This document shows, in pieces, positions 40,101 to 47,941 of a stretch of DNA of 64,000 nucleotides; the stretch's first letter is position 1, and each line of letters starts with the position of its first letter. The notes beneath the pieces were generated by a model. That model worked only from the letters and a program-made list of their open reading frames with translations, made no database searches and had not been told where the DNA came from. Origin of the DNA: Penelope pileata (Eukaryota > Chordata > Aves > Galliformes > Cracidae); contig WBMW01003126.1 of assembly GCA_013396635.1 (NCBI GenBank), positions 356,009 to 420,008 on the forward strand, given 5' to 3'. A program made the translations under genes and the position numbers.

Positions 40101-42240
40101 TTTGCAGAAGCTCTTTCTGTGAGCGCTGCCACGCTGCCCTGCCATCACAGCCATGCACCCTCCCCCTGCTGGTAACCCACCTGCCAACCCCCAGCTCTCA
40201 AAATAATGCAATCAAGGGCCAGAAACAATGACTGCAGTTTTAAAATGCCCGGTTAAGTGGATGGACAACATGAAATGGCAGGATATTTAGTGTCAAATGG
40301 TGTCAAATATCCATACTCATCACCACCCTGCAATTACGTCCCACAGCAATTGCAAAAGACACGTACTGCCTTCTCTGGAAAGTGGGACTGCACCTTTCAT
40401 CTGGGCACATAAATCAGGCACCTACTCCACAAGATCTCACTGTTACCACATCACCTTCTGCTCTCACAGAGAGCATTTAAGCCAAGCCTTTGAAAATCAG
40501 CCAGCTGTATCCCCAGAGGGCAGCAGCTGAGGAAGCTGTCTGGACTGTTTTAAAGCAGTCAGGCAGAGTGACACATGCTCAGCCCAACAAACTAAAGGCA
40601 AAGCCGGCCTGAGCCGTAACCTGCCATTACCAGCCAACCCTTAACGATGGAAAAGCTGGAGTTTCACCAGGAGACCATCACACGGCTTAAAAAAGGAGAC
40701 TGAAAAGCTCCTGAGGATTATTGGAGCTTGTGAGAAAAACCCAGCTCACCTGAAGAGGCAGCGGTGGAGCACAGCAGCCAGGAGCGCAGGCTGGCTCGCC
40801 TGGGCTCCCACCCTGCGACCCCCACAGGACAAGCTCCATGCCCTAACTGTCACAAGCTGTTCAAATAATCTTGCAACTTCTCAAGGATTGCAAGAGAAAA
40901 AGCATTTTGAATTCTGAGAACATGTGACAGCAGTGATTCCAAACACATCACAGAAACCGAAATTAAAACTGTGACTGTTCTGAGGGCAAGGGAAGTTCCC
41001 CAGGCTGCACCCCCTGCAGCTTCCTCAGGAGGAGCCCTGAGGAGCTGTACCAAGGTCTGCCTCGCCAGAATTCCTTACTACAGAGAAATACTTACTGTTC
41101 CTGCCAGGATATCATGGGGACAGCAATCCAGAAGGTGGCTCTTGCAGACACGATCGTCTGTAAACTTCACCCTTTGCCTGGTTTCATCTCCTGCAATTCA
41201 TTTGTGGTTTTAAATAAGGAGACATTAGAACACCGACAGGAGAACAGAGACGTTGGCATGAGCATTCCACCTCTATTTGCAGATTAAAATACTTGGTGCT
41301 CCTGTGCCCCCCAAAACTAGTTGGAAAGGCTCAGAGGGTAACAGGACATGTGGAAAACTTGTCACTGGCAGCAAACCCTACTCTAGCATTTATTCACCCA
41401 GCTCACCACGCTAAGCACAGGGCTGGCGAGCCAAGTCGTGCCCCAGGCCTGTCATCATGGACAGCCAGCAGAGCCAGCACGGAGAGGAGGAGGCAGACAC
41501 TCCACCTCAGCCAATGCTTTTGGTTTTTTTCCTCTTTTTTACTGTGCTGACGGGGCAGGAGATACCGCAACCCCACGAGCCAAGGCTGTGCTGGACAGCT
41601 GGGGGGTGATGTTATTCTTTTTTTTTTTTTTTTTCTTACAGGCAACTGCTAACGTGATCGTTCAGCCATCAGTCCTCTGGTCTCAGCACCACTGTGCAGC
41701 TCCCCAGGCCGTGAGGCTGCAGCTCGTAGCTCCCAGCCTGGAAGCGCTGCTCCCCCCACCCCCCGCCCACAGGAGACACCTCACACTCAGGAGCCACTTA
41801 AACAAGACAATATCAGAGAAAGCAAGAAAACAAAATAAAATAAAAACTTAAAGTTAGTCAATACACACTGCGAGCTCCATCATATACTATACCCATCTGC
41901 ATTCTTCAAGACCTCAGCTGCAGAATTTTATGCCCACTGTTGAAAAGTTTTAAAGGAAAAGCTTTCTTGCCCACACCTGCAGTAAGGAAGTCAGGGGAAC
42001 GATACATAAAAGTAAAGGCAAAGTGGTAATGGTATGTGACACTCTTAAGCTAAGCTGTGTACATGGCACGGGGGTGTCATACTCAGCAGGAATACAGCTC
42101 AGGGTTTGCAAGCATCCAGGAATAACGTCGTGGCTAGGGGGGATTCTTCATTTTTTTTTTTTAAATTTTTTTTCTTTCTAAGCTACACTTTTAAAGTTAC
42201 TGGTGAAAAAAAAAAAAAAACAAACACTTTTTTCTCTCTC

Positions 42241-42271
<31 letters not shown>

Positions 42272-42657
42272 TTTTTTTTTCCGTTATAACAGCTTTAAAA
42301 ATCGGTTGTGACTCACGGCTCGATGAACATGAGGCTTTTCTGCAACTCCCTTGCAGATTGATGTAGGCAGGCAAAGATACACTGAACCTTTGTGAATAAA
42401 ATAGAGGGGCCACAATTGTTCAGGCTGTATGAGATACGGGTATGGGAAGCAATTCAACAGCAACTCAACGCACCGAGACACAGCGGCACTCAGGCACGGA
42501 CGGAACCCAGCGCCGAGGGCTCAGCCGCCGGGGGGGCTTTAACGCGCTCCGCGGCGCCGGGGGGGCCGGCTNNNNNNNNNNNNNNNNNNNNNNNNNNNNN
42601 NNNNNNNNNNNNNNNNNNNNNNNNNNNNNNNNNNNNNNNNNNNNNNNNNNNNNNNNN
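25177..42657 (-). CDS. LUC7L: LUC7L, U1 snRNP-associated splicing factor (first coding exon missing in gap)
   Basis: LUC7 family proteins bind the U1 snRNP and tune 5' splice site choice in the nucleus. Visible coding exons, 5' to 3': 41096-41190, 36281-36379, 35472-35582, 34755-34898, 34057-34233, 33129-33217, 28844-28873, 27785-27949, 25177-25318. They give 349 residues plus stop; human has 371 with about 21 from exon 1, so only the exon with the start codon is absent, and it should fall in the N run at 42572-42657. Motifs in order: CCCH zinc finger (VCKSHLLDCCPHD ... GECTKIHD) across exons 2-3, coiled coil in exons 4-5 (about 35472-34755), C2H2 finger (VCEVC ... HFGGKLH) in exon 6, KQEKRNQDRLRR linker, then an arginine-serine domain in exons 8-9 and the conserved EEREAGEI end. 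LDCCPHDILAGT identifies LUC7L rather than LUC7L2. An internal ATG (RMDLGEC, exon 3) could start a short isoform. Confidence 0.93.
25319..27784 (-). other. LUC7L intron 9
   Basis: A 2.5-kb intron inside the arginine-serine coding region. It holds an old LINE-like fragment (listed separately); nothing else was recognised. Confidence 0.6.
26650..26840 (-). mobile_element. Ancient CR1-type LINE ORF2 fragment
   Basis: The minus-strand frame reads MAELLKSFFKSVLNMK and later ITKEQVRDYFENLEHIE. This fits the linker before the reverse transcriptase domain of CR1-like ORF2 (AELLNxFFASVF ... EDQVRDxLxxLxxHKS). A stop follows shortly and the neighbouring parts of the element are not recognisable. Confidence 0.5.
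28844..28873 (-). other. LUC7L: LUC7L 30-nt microexon in the RS domain
   Basis: Bounded by TTTGTAG acceptor and GTGAGG donor. It encodes ten residues, SGSRNRDRRR (the first codon is split), and keeps the reading frame whether included or skipped. It sits between introns of 0.9 and 4.3 kb. Confidence 0.85.
28874..33128 (-). other. LUC7L intron 7
   Basis: A 4.3-kb intron between exon 33129-33217 and the microexon. A probable old MIR-type SINE lies at about 31150-31240; the rest shows no recognisable feature. Confidence 0.6.
31150..31240 (+). mobile_element. Possible ancient MIR-type (tRNA-derived) SINE
   Basis: The order 'ctgggctctggtcccagct', 'gcttagtcgccactggga', 'aaactatt', 'ccttctttgggtcaagttcc', 'cattttgg' resembles the MIR core (cccagctctgccacttac-tagctgtgtgacc-ttgggcaagttact ... 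ctcagtttcc-atctgtaaaatggg). The match is degraded, as expected for an old amniote copy. Confidence 0.45.
34245..34281. repeat. A-rich low-complexity tract
   Basis: An interrupted poly(A)/AAAAG tract, just upstream on the transcript of the LUC7L C2H2-finger exon's acceptor. Confidence 0.8.
34351..34427 (+). mobile_element. CR1 LINE 3' end, sense on plus strand
   Basis: 'ggggttggactcgatgatctctcgaggtcc'-type sequence (34365 on) followed by 'cttctaacccctacag' and two ATTCTGTG octamers. This is the diagnostic CR1 terminus, severely 5' truncated to under 80 bases, in LUC7L intron 5, antisense to the gene. Confidence 0.85.
36380..41095 (-). other. LUC7L intron 2
   Basis: The largest LUC7L intron visible (4.7 kb). 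It contains a (CA)13 microsatellite; no exon or repeat family was otherwise recognised. Confidence 0.6.
38283..38308. repeat. (AC)13 microsatellite
   Basis: A pure AC dinucleotide run of 26 bases in LUC7L intron 2, preceded by an imperfect ATACAT start. Confidence 0.97.
41191..42571 (-). other. LUC7L intron 1 (3' part)
   Basis: Runs from the exon 2 acceptor to the assembly gap. It has several homopolymer tracts (T-run near 41618-41635, A-run 42206-42220, T-rich 42226-42280) and turns sharply GC-rich after 42510 as it enters the promoter CpG island. Confidence 0.6.
42149..42281. repeat. T-rich and A-rich low-complexity block
   Basis: T-run about 42151-42173, A-run 42206-42220 and a nearly pure T-run 42241-42281. 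No flanking retroelement body is recognisable. Confidence 0.85.
42572..42657. other. Assembly gap (86 N)
   Basis: A run of N in very GC-rich sequence (flanks CGGGGGGGCCGGC and CGGCGGCGGCGAC). Its position predicts that it hides LUC7L exon 1 with the start codon. Confidence 0.99.
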
Positions 42658-42790
42658 CGGCGGCGGCGACTCCGGCCTCGGCCTCGGCGGCGACGCGCGG
42701 CGGGCGCTGGGCGGAAGCGGCCCCTCCCGGCGGCGCGCGGCATGCTGGGACGTGTAGTCCGGGGGCGGTGCCGGGCCGAGTCTTTGTGGG
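42658..42790 (-). promoter_or_regulatory. LUC7L: LUC7L core promoter with ZNF143/SBS-type motif
   Basis: A CpG-dense block directly upstream of the gap. The minus strand carries ACTACACGTCCCAGCATG at 42741-42758, a near match to the ACTACAATTCCCAGCATGC motif bound by ZNF143/THAP11 in many housekeeping promoters. There is no TATA box. Confidence 0.6.
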
Positions 42791-43082
42791 CCGTACCGGG
42801 CCGTACAGAGCTGTACTGAGCTGTGCCGGGCTGTGCTGAGCCATACCACGCCCCAGCGAGCTGTACCGGCCTGTGCCAGGCCATGCCAAGCTGCTGCAAG
42901 CTGTGCCAGACCCTTCCAGGCTGTGCCATACCGACCTGTGCCCGGCCCTACCGAGCTGTGCCAGGCCATGCTGGGCCGTGCCAGGCCACACTGAGATGGA
43001 TAAGGTCCTGCCAGGCCGTGCTGCACCAACCTGTGCCAGGCCAAGCTGAGCCATACTGGGCCATGCCAGGCCAAGCTGTGCC
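42791..43082. repeat. Decamer minisatellite, about 29 imperfect copies
   Basis: A strict 10-bp spacing with unit CYRTGCCAGG (for example CTGTGCCAGG, CCATGCCAAG, CCATGCCAGG) for about 290 bases. A few copies are shifted by half a unit (about 42931-42955), consistent with a five-base sub-period. Long open frames in all minus-strand frames here (AWHGLAQ-type repeats) are a by-product of the repeat. Confidence 0.9.
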
Positions 43083-44039
43083 TCGCAGGCAGCGGTGGCA
43101 GCGGGTGACATCAGGCAGCGGGTCGAAGGCTGCCGGTGCCTTATCAGCTCCCGCTGCCATGTTTGCCCAGCGGTGCTGCAGAGAGGCACGGCCAGGCCCC
43201 AGCTCAGTGCCCACGGGTGGGGCTGGGGGGGGACAGCCGTGCAGGGCCTGGGGACCCCACCTCAGCGCTGGGGGACAGCTCGGCCCCAGGGATGGGGACA
43301 ACGCCATGAGAACAAACTGGGAGCTGTGTCAGCCCCCGGGGCAGGGACAGAAGAGCTCTGAGCAGGGTGGCCTATCCCCAAACCCGGCGCATGGTGTCCC
43401 ACCAGCAGGGTGACAGGACTGTGTCAGGCCCGCGGCCATCCTCTGTCCTCCAGCTGTCACATGTGGGCTGTCCTGTGTCCCCTGGCCACCCCATGTCCCC
43501 ATCCAGCCTGCTTCCCACAGCCATTCCGTGTCCCTTGGCCATCTTTTGCCCCCAGCTGTCCCATGTCCCCTCTCTGTGCTCTGCACCCCCCGGACGGCCA
43601 CACCAGCAGTCCCAGTGCCAGAACAGAAACAGCACAGCATGACCACAGCCGTCTCTGTCACCAGGGCTGCTCCTCTGTCACTCAGAGCTACACAGACCAC
43701 CACAGCCATGGGCCATGGAGGGGACGTGGAGGGTTCACCTGCAGTGACAGCCCCCCCGGGTGCTGCCTTGCCCTGGGGCTGGCCTGGTGCGCCCACAGGT
43801 GTGTCCCCATCCCCACATCCATCGCTGCCTGCTGAGAGCCGCCAGCCTCTGTGCACCCGCAGTGCCCCATGGGGAGCACAGCCCCACACCCACCCGGGGG
43901 TCTGCAGGGAGCAGGAGGCTGGGGGTGGGGGTCTGGAGCTCCAGGGGGGGCTGAGCAGCCCTGCAGACCCCTTGCAGGCTCTGGGTCTGCCCACCGTGGC
44001 CGCAGTGTTTGCACAGTGCCGCTCGACGAGCGCTGTGTT
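43083..44039. other. Intergenic DNA between the LUC7L promoter and the PERCC1 regulatory block
   Basis: GC-rich. A degenerate tandem region with modules like CTGTCCCATGTCCCC and TGGCCA lies at about 43420-43600. No gene was recognised. Confidence 0.6.
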
Positions 44040-44390
44040 CTTCAGAAGATCCCTACTCCAGGAGTCAAAATAGCATGAAATTTAATTTTACGCCTATTTG
44101 ACAAAGCTTGATTTCGCCTCCAATCAGCGGGGAGATAAGAGCCCTCGGTACGAGTGCGCCGGCAGTTTGGCAGCTGGGGCTGCCGATTTAATAGGTGAAT
44201 CTACAGGAACAACACTCGAAAATCCCCTGGCTGGTGAACCATTAAGGTGAGCGCTGCCTTCCGTCCCCGCGTCCCTCCCCGCGCCGCTCTCCCGTTGCCG
44301 GGCGCTAAAGCAAACCCCGGCTCTGTTTACCGAGTCTACTATTACAATACAGCTACCAAATATTTGCCAGCCGTCAGCTCGCTGCTCCGC
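44040..44390 (+). promoter_or_regulatory. Candidate intestinal enhancer upstream of PERCC1 (ICR-like)
   Basis: A block of about 350 bases that is clearly AT-richer than its surroundings, directly upstream of the PERCC1 TATA box. It has many recognisable factor sites: a CDX-like TTTTACG (44087-44092), TCF/LEF-like ACAAAG (44101-44106), CCAAT (44120-44124), a GATA site AGATAAGA (44133-44140), the FOXA core TGTTTAC (44324-44330) and a second forkhead-like AATATTTGC (about 44359-44367). In human and mouse the intestine-critical region next to PERCC1 drives gut endocrine expression; that this block is its avian counterpart is inferred from position and motif content. Confidence 0.55.
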
Positions 44391-44398
44391 TATAAATA
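44391..44398 (+). promoter_or_regulatory. PERCC1: TATA box of PERCC1 (TATAAATA)
   Basis: TATAAATA with GC-rich flanks, 30 bases before a purine-rich start region (about 44422-44430) and 75 bases before a strong splice donor at 44473. Confidence 0.65.
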
Positions 44399-44424
44399 CT
44401 TCAGGCCCAGGTGGAGGGACGGCG

Positions 44425-44472
44425 AGGGGGAGCAGCGCGGGAGCCTATGCATGGCCGGGCAGCAGCACCAAG
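44425..44472 (+). other. PERCC1: PERCC1 exon 1 (mostly 5' UTR)
   Basis: Ends at an AAG before GTGAGTGC donor. Contains ATG at 44447 that would read in frame through the splice into exon 2, and a second ATG at 44451 that stops at once after splicing. The first ATG has C at both -3 and +4, a poor context. The exon 5' end is inferred from the TATA box. Confidence 0.5.
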
Positions 44473-45331
44473 GTGAGTGCTGAGCAGAGCCGGGGGGATG
44501 TGGCCCCGAGCGATGCCCTCCTGCCCTGGGGCATTGCTCCAGCTGAGGGTGGCACCGGGATCCCCTCCCCGCAGCCCAGAGCTCAGCGTCCCCAGTGGGC
44601 TGAGCCCCCGCGGAGGGGACCGGGGGCCCAAGGGGGGACAGTGTGTAGAGGGATGCATGGAGATGGCAGCAATGCTGTTCCAGCCTGGCCAAGCAGGAGT
44701 GGGATTTGCCCCCAGTGGACAAATTTTGGGATAAAATTTGTCCCACTGCTGCCCCAAGAGCCTCTCGGAGCTGGGGATGGGGTGGTGGCAGTCCCAGGTG
44801 TGTGGCTTAGAGTGCCCAGCAATGAGCTGGGGCTGAGCACCAAGGGGCCTCATCCAGCTCAGTGAGACCCAGCTGGAGCCCCCAGGCAGTGTGGGGAGGG
44901 GGCCAGGTCCATCCCAGCACAGGGAAACCCCTGGGGCCATTGTGTGGGCAGAACACGGGGCTCAGCATCCCCACTGTGCAGCCCATGGTGGCAGGGTGCT
45001 GAGCCCTGGGTGGAGGAGCTCAGCCACGCAGAGCCCTGGGGTGATGGGGAACCTCCGGGTGGGACATGAACCATAAACCTCGCTCTGTGCATGTCCCCAC
45101 ACCACGTGGCTTGGGAGGGACATCCCTGCTGCCCCATAGATCGGTGGGGGCATCCCTGCTGACACAGGGATAGCTCAGGGCAATGTCCCTGTTGCCTGCA
45201 TCCCGTGGGTTGGGGTATGTCCCCACAGCCCCATGCCATGGCCATGGCACAGCCCCACAGACCTCAGGGCAGGGCAGCAGGATGGGGCAGCACCATGCTG
45301 TGTGCCCCCCTCACCCCGTTCCTGCCCGCAG
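44473..45331 (+). other. PERCC1 intron 1
   Basis: An 859-base intron, GTGAGT to CCCGCAG. It contains no recognised repeat or exon. Confidence 0.55.
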
Positions 45332-45368
45332 GGTGAGCCCAGGCCCTGCGGTGCCGCTCCGTGCCACC

Positions 45369-46091
45369 ATGGCCGCCGGCATCATCCGGCCGCTGGCCAA
45401 GCTGGGGCTGCCCTCGCCCTTCCCACACGGCCTGCTGCTGCCTGCACGCCCCGAGCCCGATTTCCCCGACCTCTCCGAGGAGGAGGATGAAGAAGAAGAG
45501 GAGGATGAGGAGGAGGAGGCAGCAGAGAGCCTCGGCTGCAGCGGGCTGGAGCCGGCCGGCACCAGCGCCGCAGAGACCACCCTGCAGCTGCTGCGCTTCT
45601 CGGAGCTCATCAGCTGCGACATCCAGCGGTACTTCGGGCGGCGGGGCCGGGAGGAGGCTGCTGGCAGCTGCCATGCACCCCAGGACTGCAGCTCGCCCCG
45701 CCATGATGCCCACGAGCCGCCCGAGGCCGGCACAACGCCCGCGCTGCAGGGAGGCTCCGGGGCCGCGCTCCGCCTGGGGCCGCTGGCCGAGCTCTTCGAG
45801 TACGGCATGCACCGGTGCCTGGGGCCGCGGGCAGCCGGCGGCAAGACGCAGCGGCTGGAGAGGAAATACGGCCACATCACCCCCATGCACAGGAGGAAGC
45901 TGCCGCCCTCCTTCTGGAGGGAGCCGGGCCCCGGCCCCGCCGGCCTCCTCCACACCGGCACCCCCGACTTCAGTGACCTGCTGGCCAACTGGACGGCGGA
46001 GCCCGGCCCAGAGCTGCCGGGTGCTGGGAGGGAGCTGCCCCCTGAGCTGGGCCCTGCAGGGCTGGAGGCAGAGCCCTTCGGGGGGCTGTGA
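45369..46091 (+). CDS. PERCC1: PERCC1, proline- and glutamate-rich protein required for gut endocrine function
   Basis: In mammals loss of PERCC1 or its enhancer causes enteroendocrine failure and severe congenital diarrhoea; the molecular activity is unknown. The single coding block encodes 240 residues from an ATG in a perfect Kozak context (GCCACCATGG). The start MAAGIIRPL matches human MAAGVIRPL. In order: a proline-rich N terminus, an acidic run of Glu/Asp (37-50), LQLLRFSELIS-DIQRYFGR (72-91), LGPLAELFEYG (136-146), LERKYGHITPM and KLPPSFW (163-183), and TGTPDFSDLLANW (196-208). These blocks match the family and carry the identification. The exon begins at about 45332 after a CCCGCAG acceptor, and the upstream frame is open, allowing a 22-residue extension from exon 1. 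It lies tail to tail with CLCN7. The variable segment between conserved blocks (92-134) is shorter than in human. Confidence 0.9.
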   Translation: MAAGIIRPLAKLGLPSPFPHGLLLPARPEPDFPDLSEEEDEEEEEDEEEEAAESLGCSGLEPAGTSAAETTLQLLRFSELISCDIQRYFGRRGREEAAGSCHAPQDCSSPRHDAHEPPEAGTTPALQGGSGAALRLGPLAELFEYGMHRCLGPRAAGGKTQRLERKYGHITPMHRRKLPPSFWREPGPGPAGLLHTGTPDFSDLLANWTAEPGPELPGAGRELPPELGPAGLEAEPFGGL

Positions 46092-46177
46092 CCCCAACCA
46101 TGCACTGCCCGGTTAATGATCGACCCACAGCCCCAGGGACAGCACCGGGGCACCCAGAGCCAGGGATGGGACGAGTG

Positions 46178-46183
46178 AATAAA
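46178..46183 (+). terminator. PERCC1 poly(A) signal AATAAA
   Basis: Canonical signal 87 bases after the PERCC1 stop. Confidence 0.75.
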
Positions 46184-46800
46184 TGACTCCTGCCCGGCAC
46201 GAGCGCGTGCGGTGTCCTTCGCCATGGCAGGGTGTCCCTGCTCCGGGGACAAAGGGCCGCCGGCTCCAGTTGGCTCCAGGAAGAGGAGGAGGGATGCGGG
46301 GTGGCTGCAGGAGCCGACAGTGTTTGCTCTGCAGGCCCAATGCAGTGGATCCCATCCCCTTATCTCAGCTGTGCCGGGGCAAAGGGCAGCGTGGGGCCTC
46401 ATAAAGCACCCGGCTGCCAGCCAGGGCCGTGCTGCCACCGCGGGGACCCAGCGCTGCTCTGCTGTCTGTGAGCAGGACCCGGGCAGGAGCACAGGGCTGC
46501 ACCACAGCCCTTCCCCACAGCCTCCTGGCTGCTGCTGGAGCCTGGCCCTGTTACCAGGGCCCAGCCAAGGCATTCCCCCCTTTCTGGTGGCTCCTTGTTG
46601 GCACCCAGGAAGGGGCAACCCCAGGCACCCAGCCCTGCCAGAGGCCCTGAGTACACAGCACTTCCCCCACCCCTCTCCCCACCAAGAGCGATACTCAATG
46701 CCCCAGCACCAAACCTGGGGTGAGGGCTCATCTCCCAGGGAAGGGCACTGAGCCCAGGCAGCGGCACTGGGAGAACAGGAGAAGCACGAGACAGGCACTG
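46184..46800. other. Intergenic region between PERCC1 and CLCN7 3' ends
   Basis: About 0.6 kb of GC-rich DNA without a supported exon. A long minus-strand open frame crosses it but shows no homology. Confidence 0.6.
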
Positions 46801-46804
46801 CCAG

Positions 46805-46829
46805 AATAAAAGTACAAACGGGGTTTATT
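46805..46829. terminator. Back-to-back poly(A) signals (AATAAA + / AATAAA -)
   Basis: AATAAA at 46805-46810 on the plus strand and TTTATT at 46824-46829 (AATAAA on the minus strand) are 13 bases apart. The second is the likely distal signal of CLCN7; the first could catch PERCC1 readthrough. Confidence 0.55.
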
Positions 46830-47941
46830 TCAGCACAGAAAGGAGGAGGAAGCCCCCAGGGCCCTCTGCCCTGCACAGCTCCCAGCCAGGGGGCACAGCA
46901 CAGGGCACTCCCAGCCCCAAGCACGGGGACAGGGCACAGAGCAGGGACTGGGGGACAATGGCAGAGGAGGTGGTGGTTACACCAGGGAAAGGTGAGGGTG
47001 GAACCCTCCTTATCACCCAGGGAATGGCAGACTCTGCTCTCCTCAGGGCTGGTTTTGGGGCACCAGCCCAGCCAGCAGGACCCAGGCTGCGGCAAGGGTC
47101 TGGACCAAGGTATAGCAAGCACAGAAACGCAGCATCACCGGGCCCAGCATCACCAGAGCAGCACTTTTGGGACTTGAAGTAGGGCAAGAGTCACAGGGGC
47201 CACACTGCAGGACCACCACCCCCAAGGAATAGGGGTTTTTCCCCCATCCCTGCCAAGAGCCCAGGCAGGGTCACGCCGTCCCCCATGCACCTGGGCTTGG
47301 GGACAAAGCAGCTGAGGGAGCCAAGAAAGAGATAGAGGCAGCAGCTGCTGAACCACGGGAGCCCTTTTATTGCACAGCAGAGCAGGGACCCCCTCCAGCC
47401 GGAGGAGCAGAGGTGCAGGAGGCTGCTGCAGGGCTCAGCCCCAGTCAGCAACAGCACAAGGAGAAGGGACAGGGCCCTTAGAGCAAGAGCAGCCCTGCCA
47501 CCCCCCTCTCCACACAGCCTGTCCCAGCCCCACCAGGGGTGCCCAGGCAGGGCCAGGTCCCAGACAGCCCCAGGTGGCAACAGAGGTGGAGGGCAGGAGC
47601 TGTGGCAGGGACGGTGCCCAGCTCAGCAGGGCACGGCAGCTCCCCAGGGCCTGCCCCAGCCTTCACACAACCTGCAGTGAGCCTACGGAGGAGCTAACAG
47701 AGCCAACAGTGTATGGTGATCCCTTGGGGAAGCAGAGGAAGGGGTGAGGAGAAGAGGAGCAGCAGACTTGGGAAGGCAGCAGCACGCAGAGAGCCAGGGC
47801 GGCGTGGCCGTGCTGGTGCTCCAGGCACCACAACACCCCCACCTGCCAGCCCAGCCCCCTCCCTGCCTCCCCCAAAACAGGGTCCTGGTCTCAGAGGGGC
47901 CGGGGACAGCACACAACTCCACCAGGCAGCACCGCCCCATG
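46830..47941 (-). other. CLCN7: CLCN7 3' untranslated region
   Basis: From the stop at 47942-47944 to the distal poly(A) signal near 46824. A second minus-strand AATAAA at 47366-47371 would give a shorter 3' UTR of about 0.57 kb. Confidence 0.6.
47366..47371 (-). terminator. Possible proximal CLCN7 poly(A) signal
   Basis: TTTATT on the plus strand reads AATAAA on the minus strand, about 570 bases after the CLCN7 stop. Confidence 0.5.

Noticed and set aside
41438..41851. 137-residue open frame in LUC7L intron 1
   Set aside because: It consists of low-complexity poly-F and poly-P stretches from T and C runs, with no homology.
25177..42657. Assignment of the splicing factor to LUC7L2
   Set aside because: The zinc finger reads LDCCPHDILAGT and ECTKIHD, as in LUC7L; LUC7L2 has different residues there, and the neighbouring FAM234A and RGS11 also fit LUC7L.
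42465..43189. Long minus-strand frames of 150-216 residues with AWHGLAQ-like repeats
   Set aside because: They arise from the 10-bp repeat, which cycles through all three frames, and they run through the N gap.
45311..47122. 603-residue minus-strand open frame antisense to PERCC1 and crossing into the CLCN7 3' UTR
   Set aside because: It mirrors GC-rich PERCC1 codons, has no domain or homology that I recognise, and PERCC1 on the other strand explains the openness over half its length.
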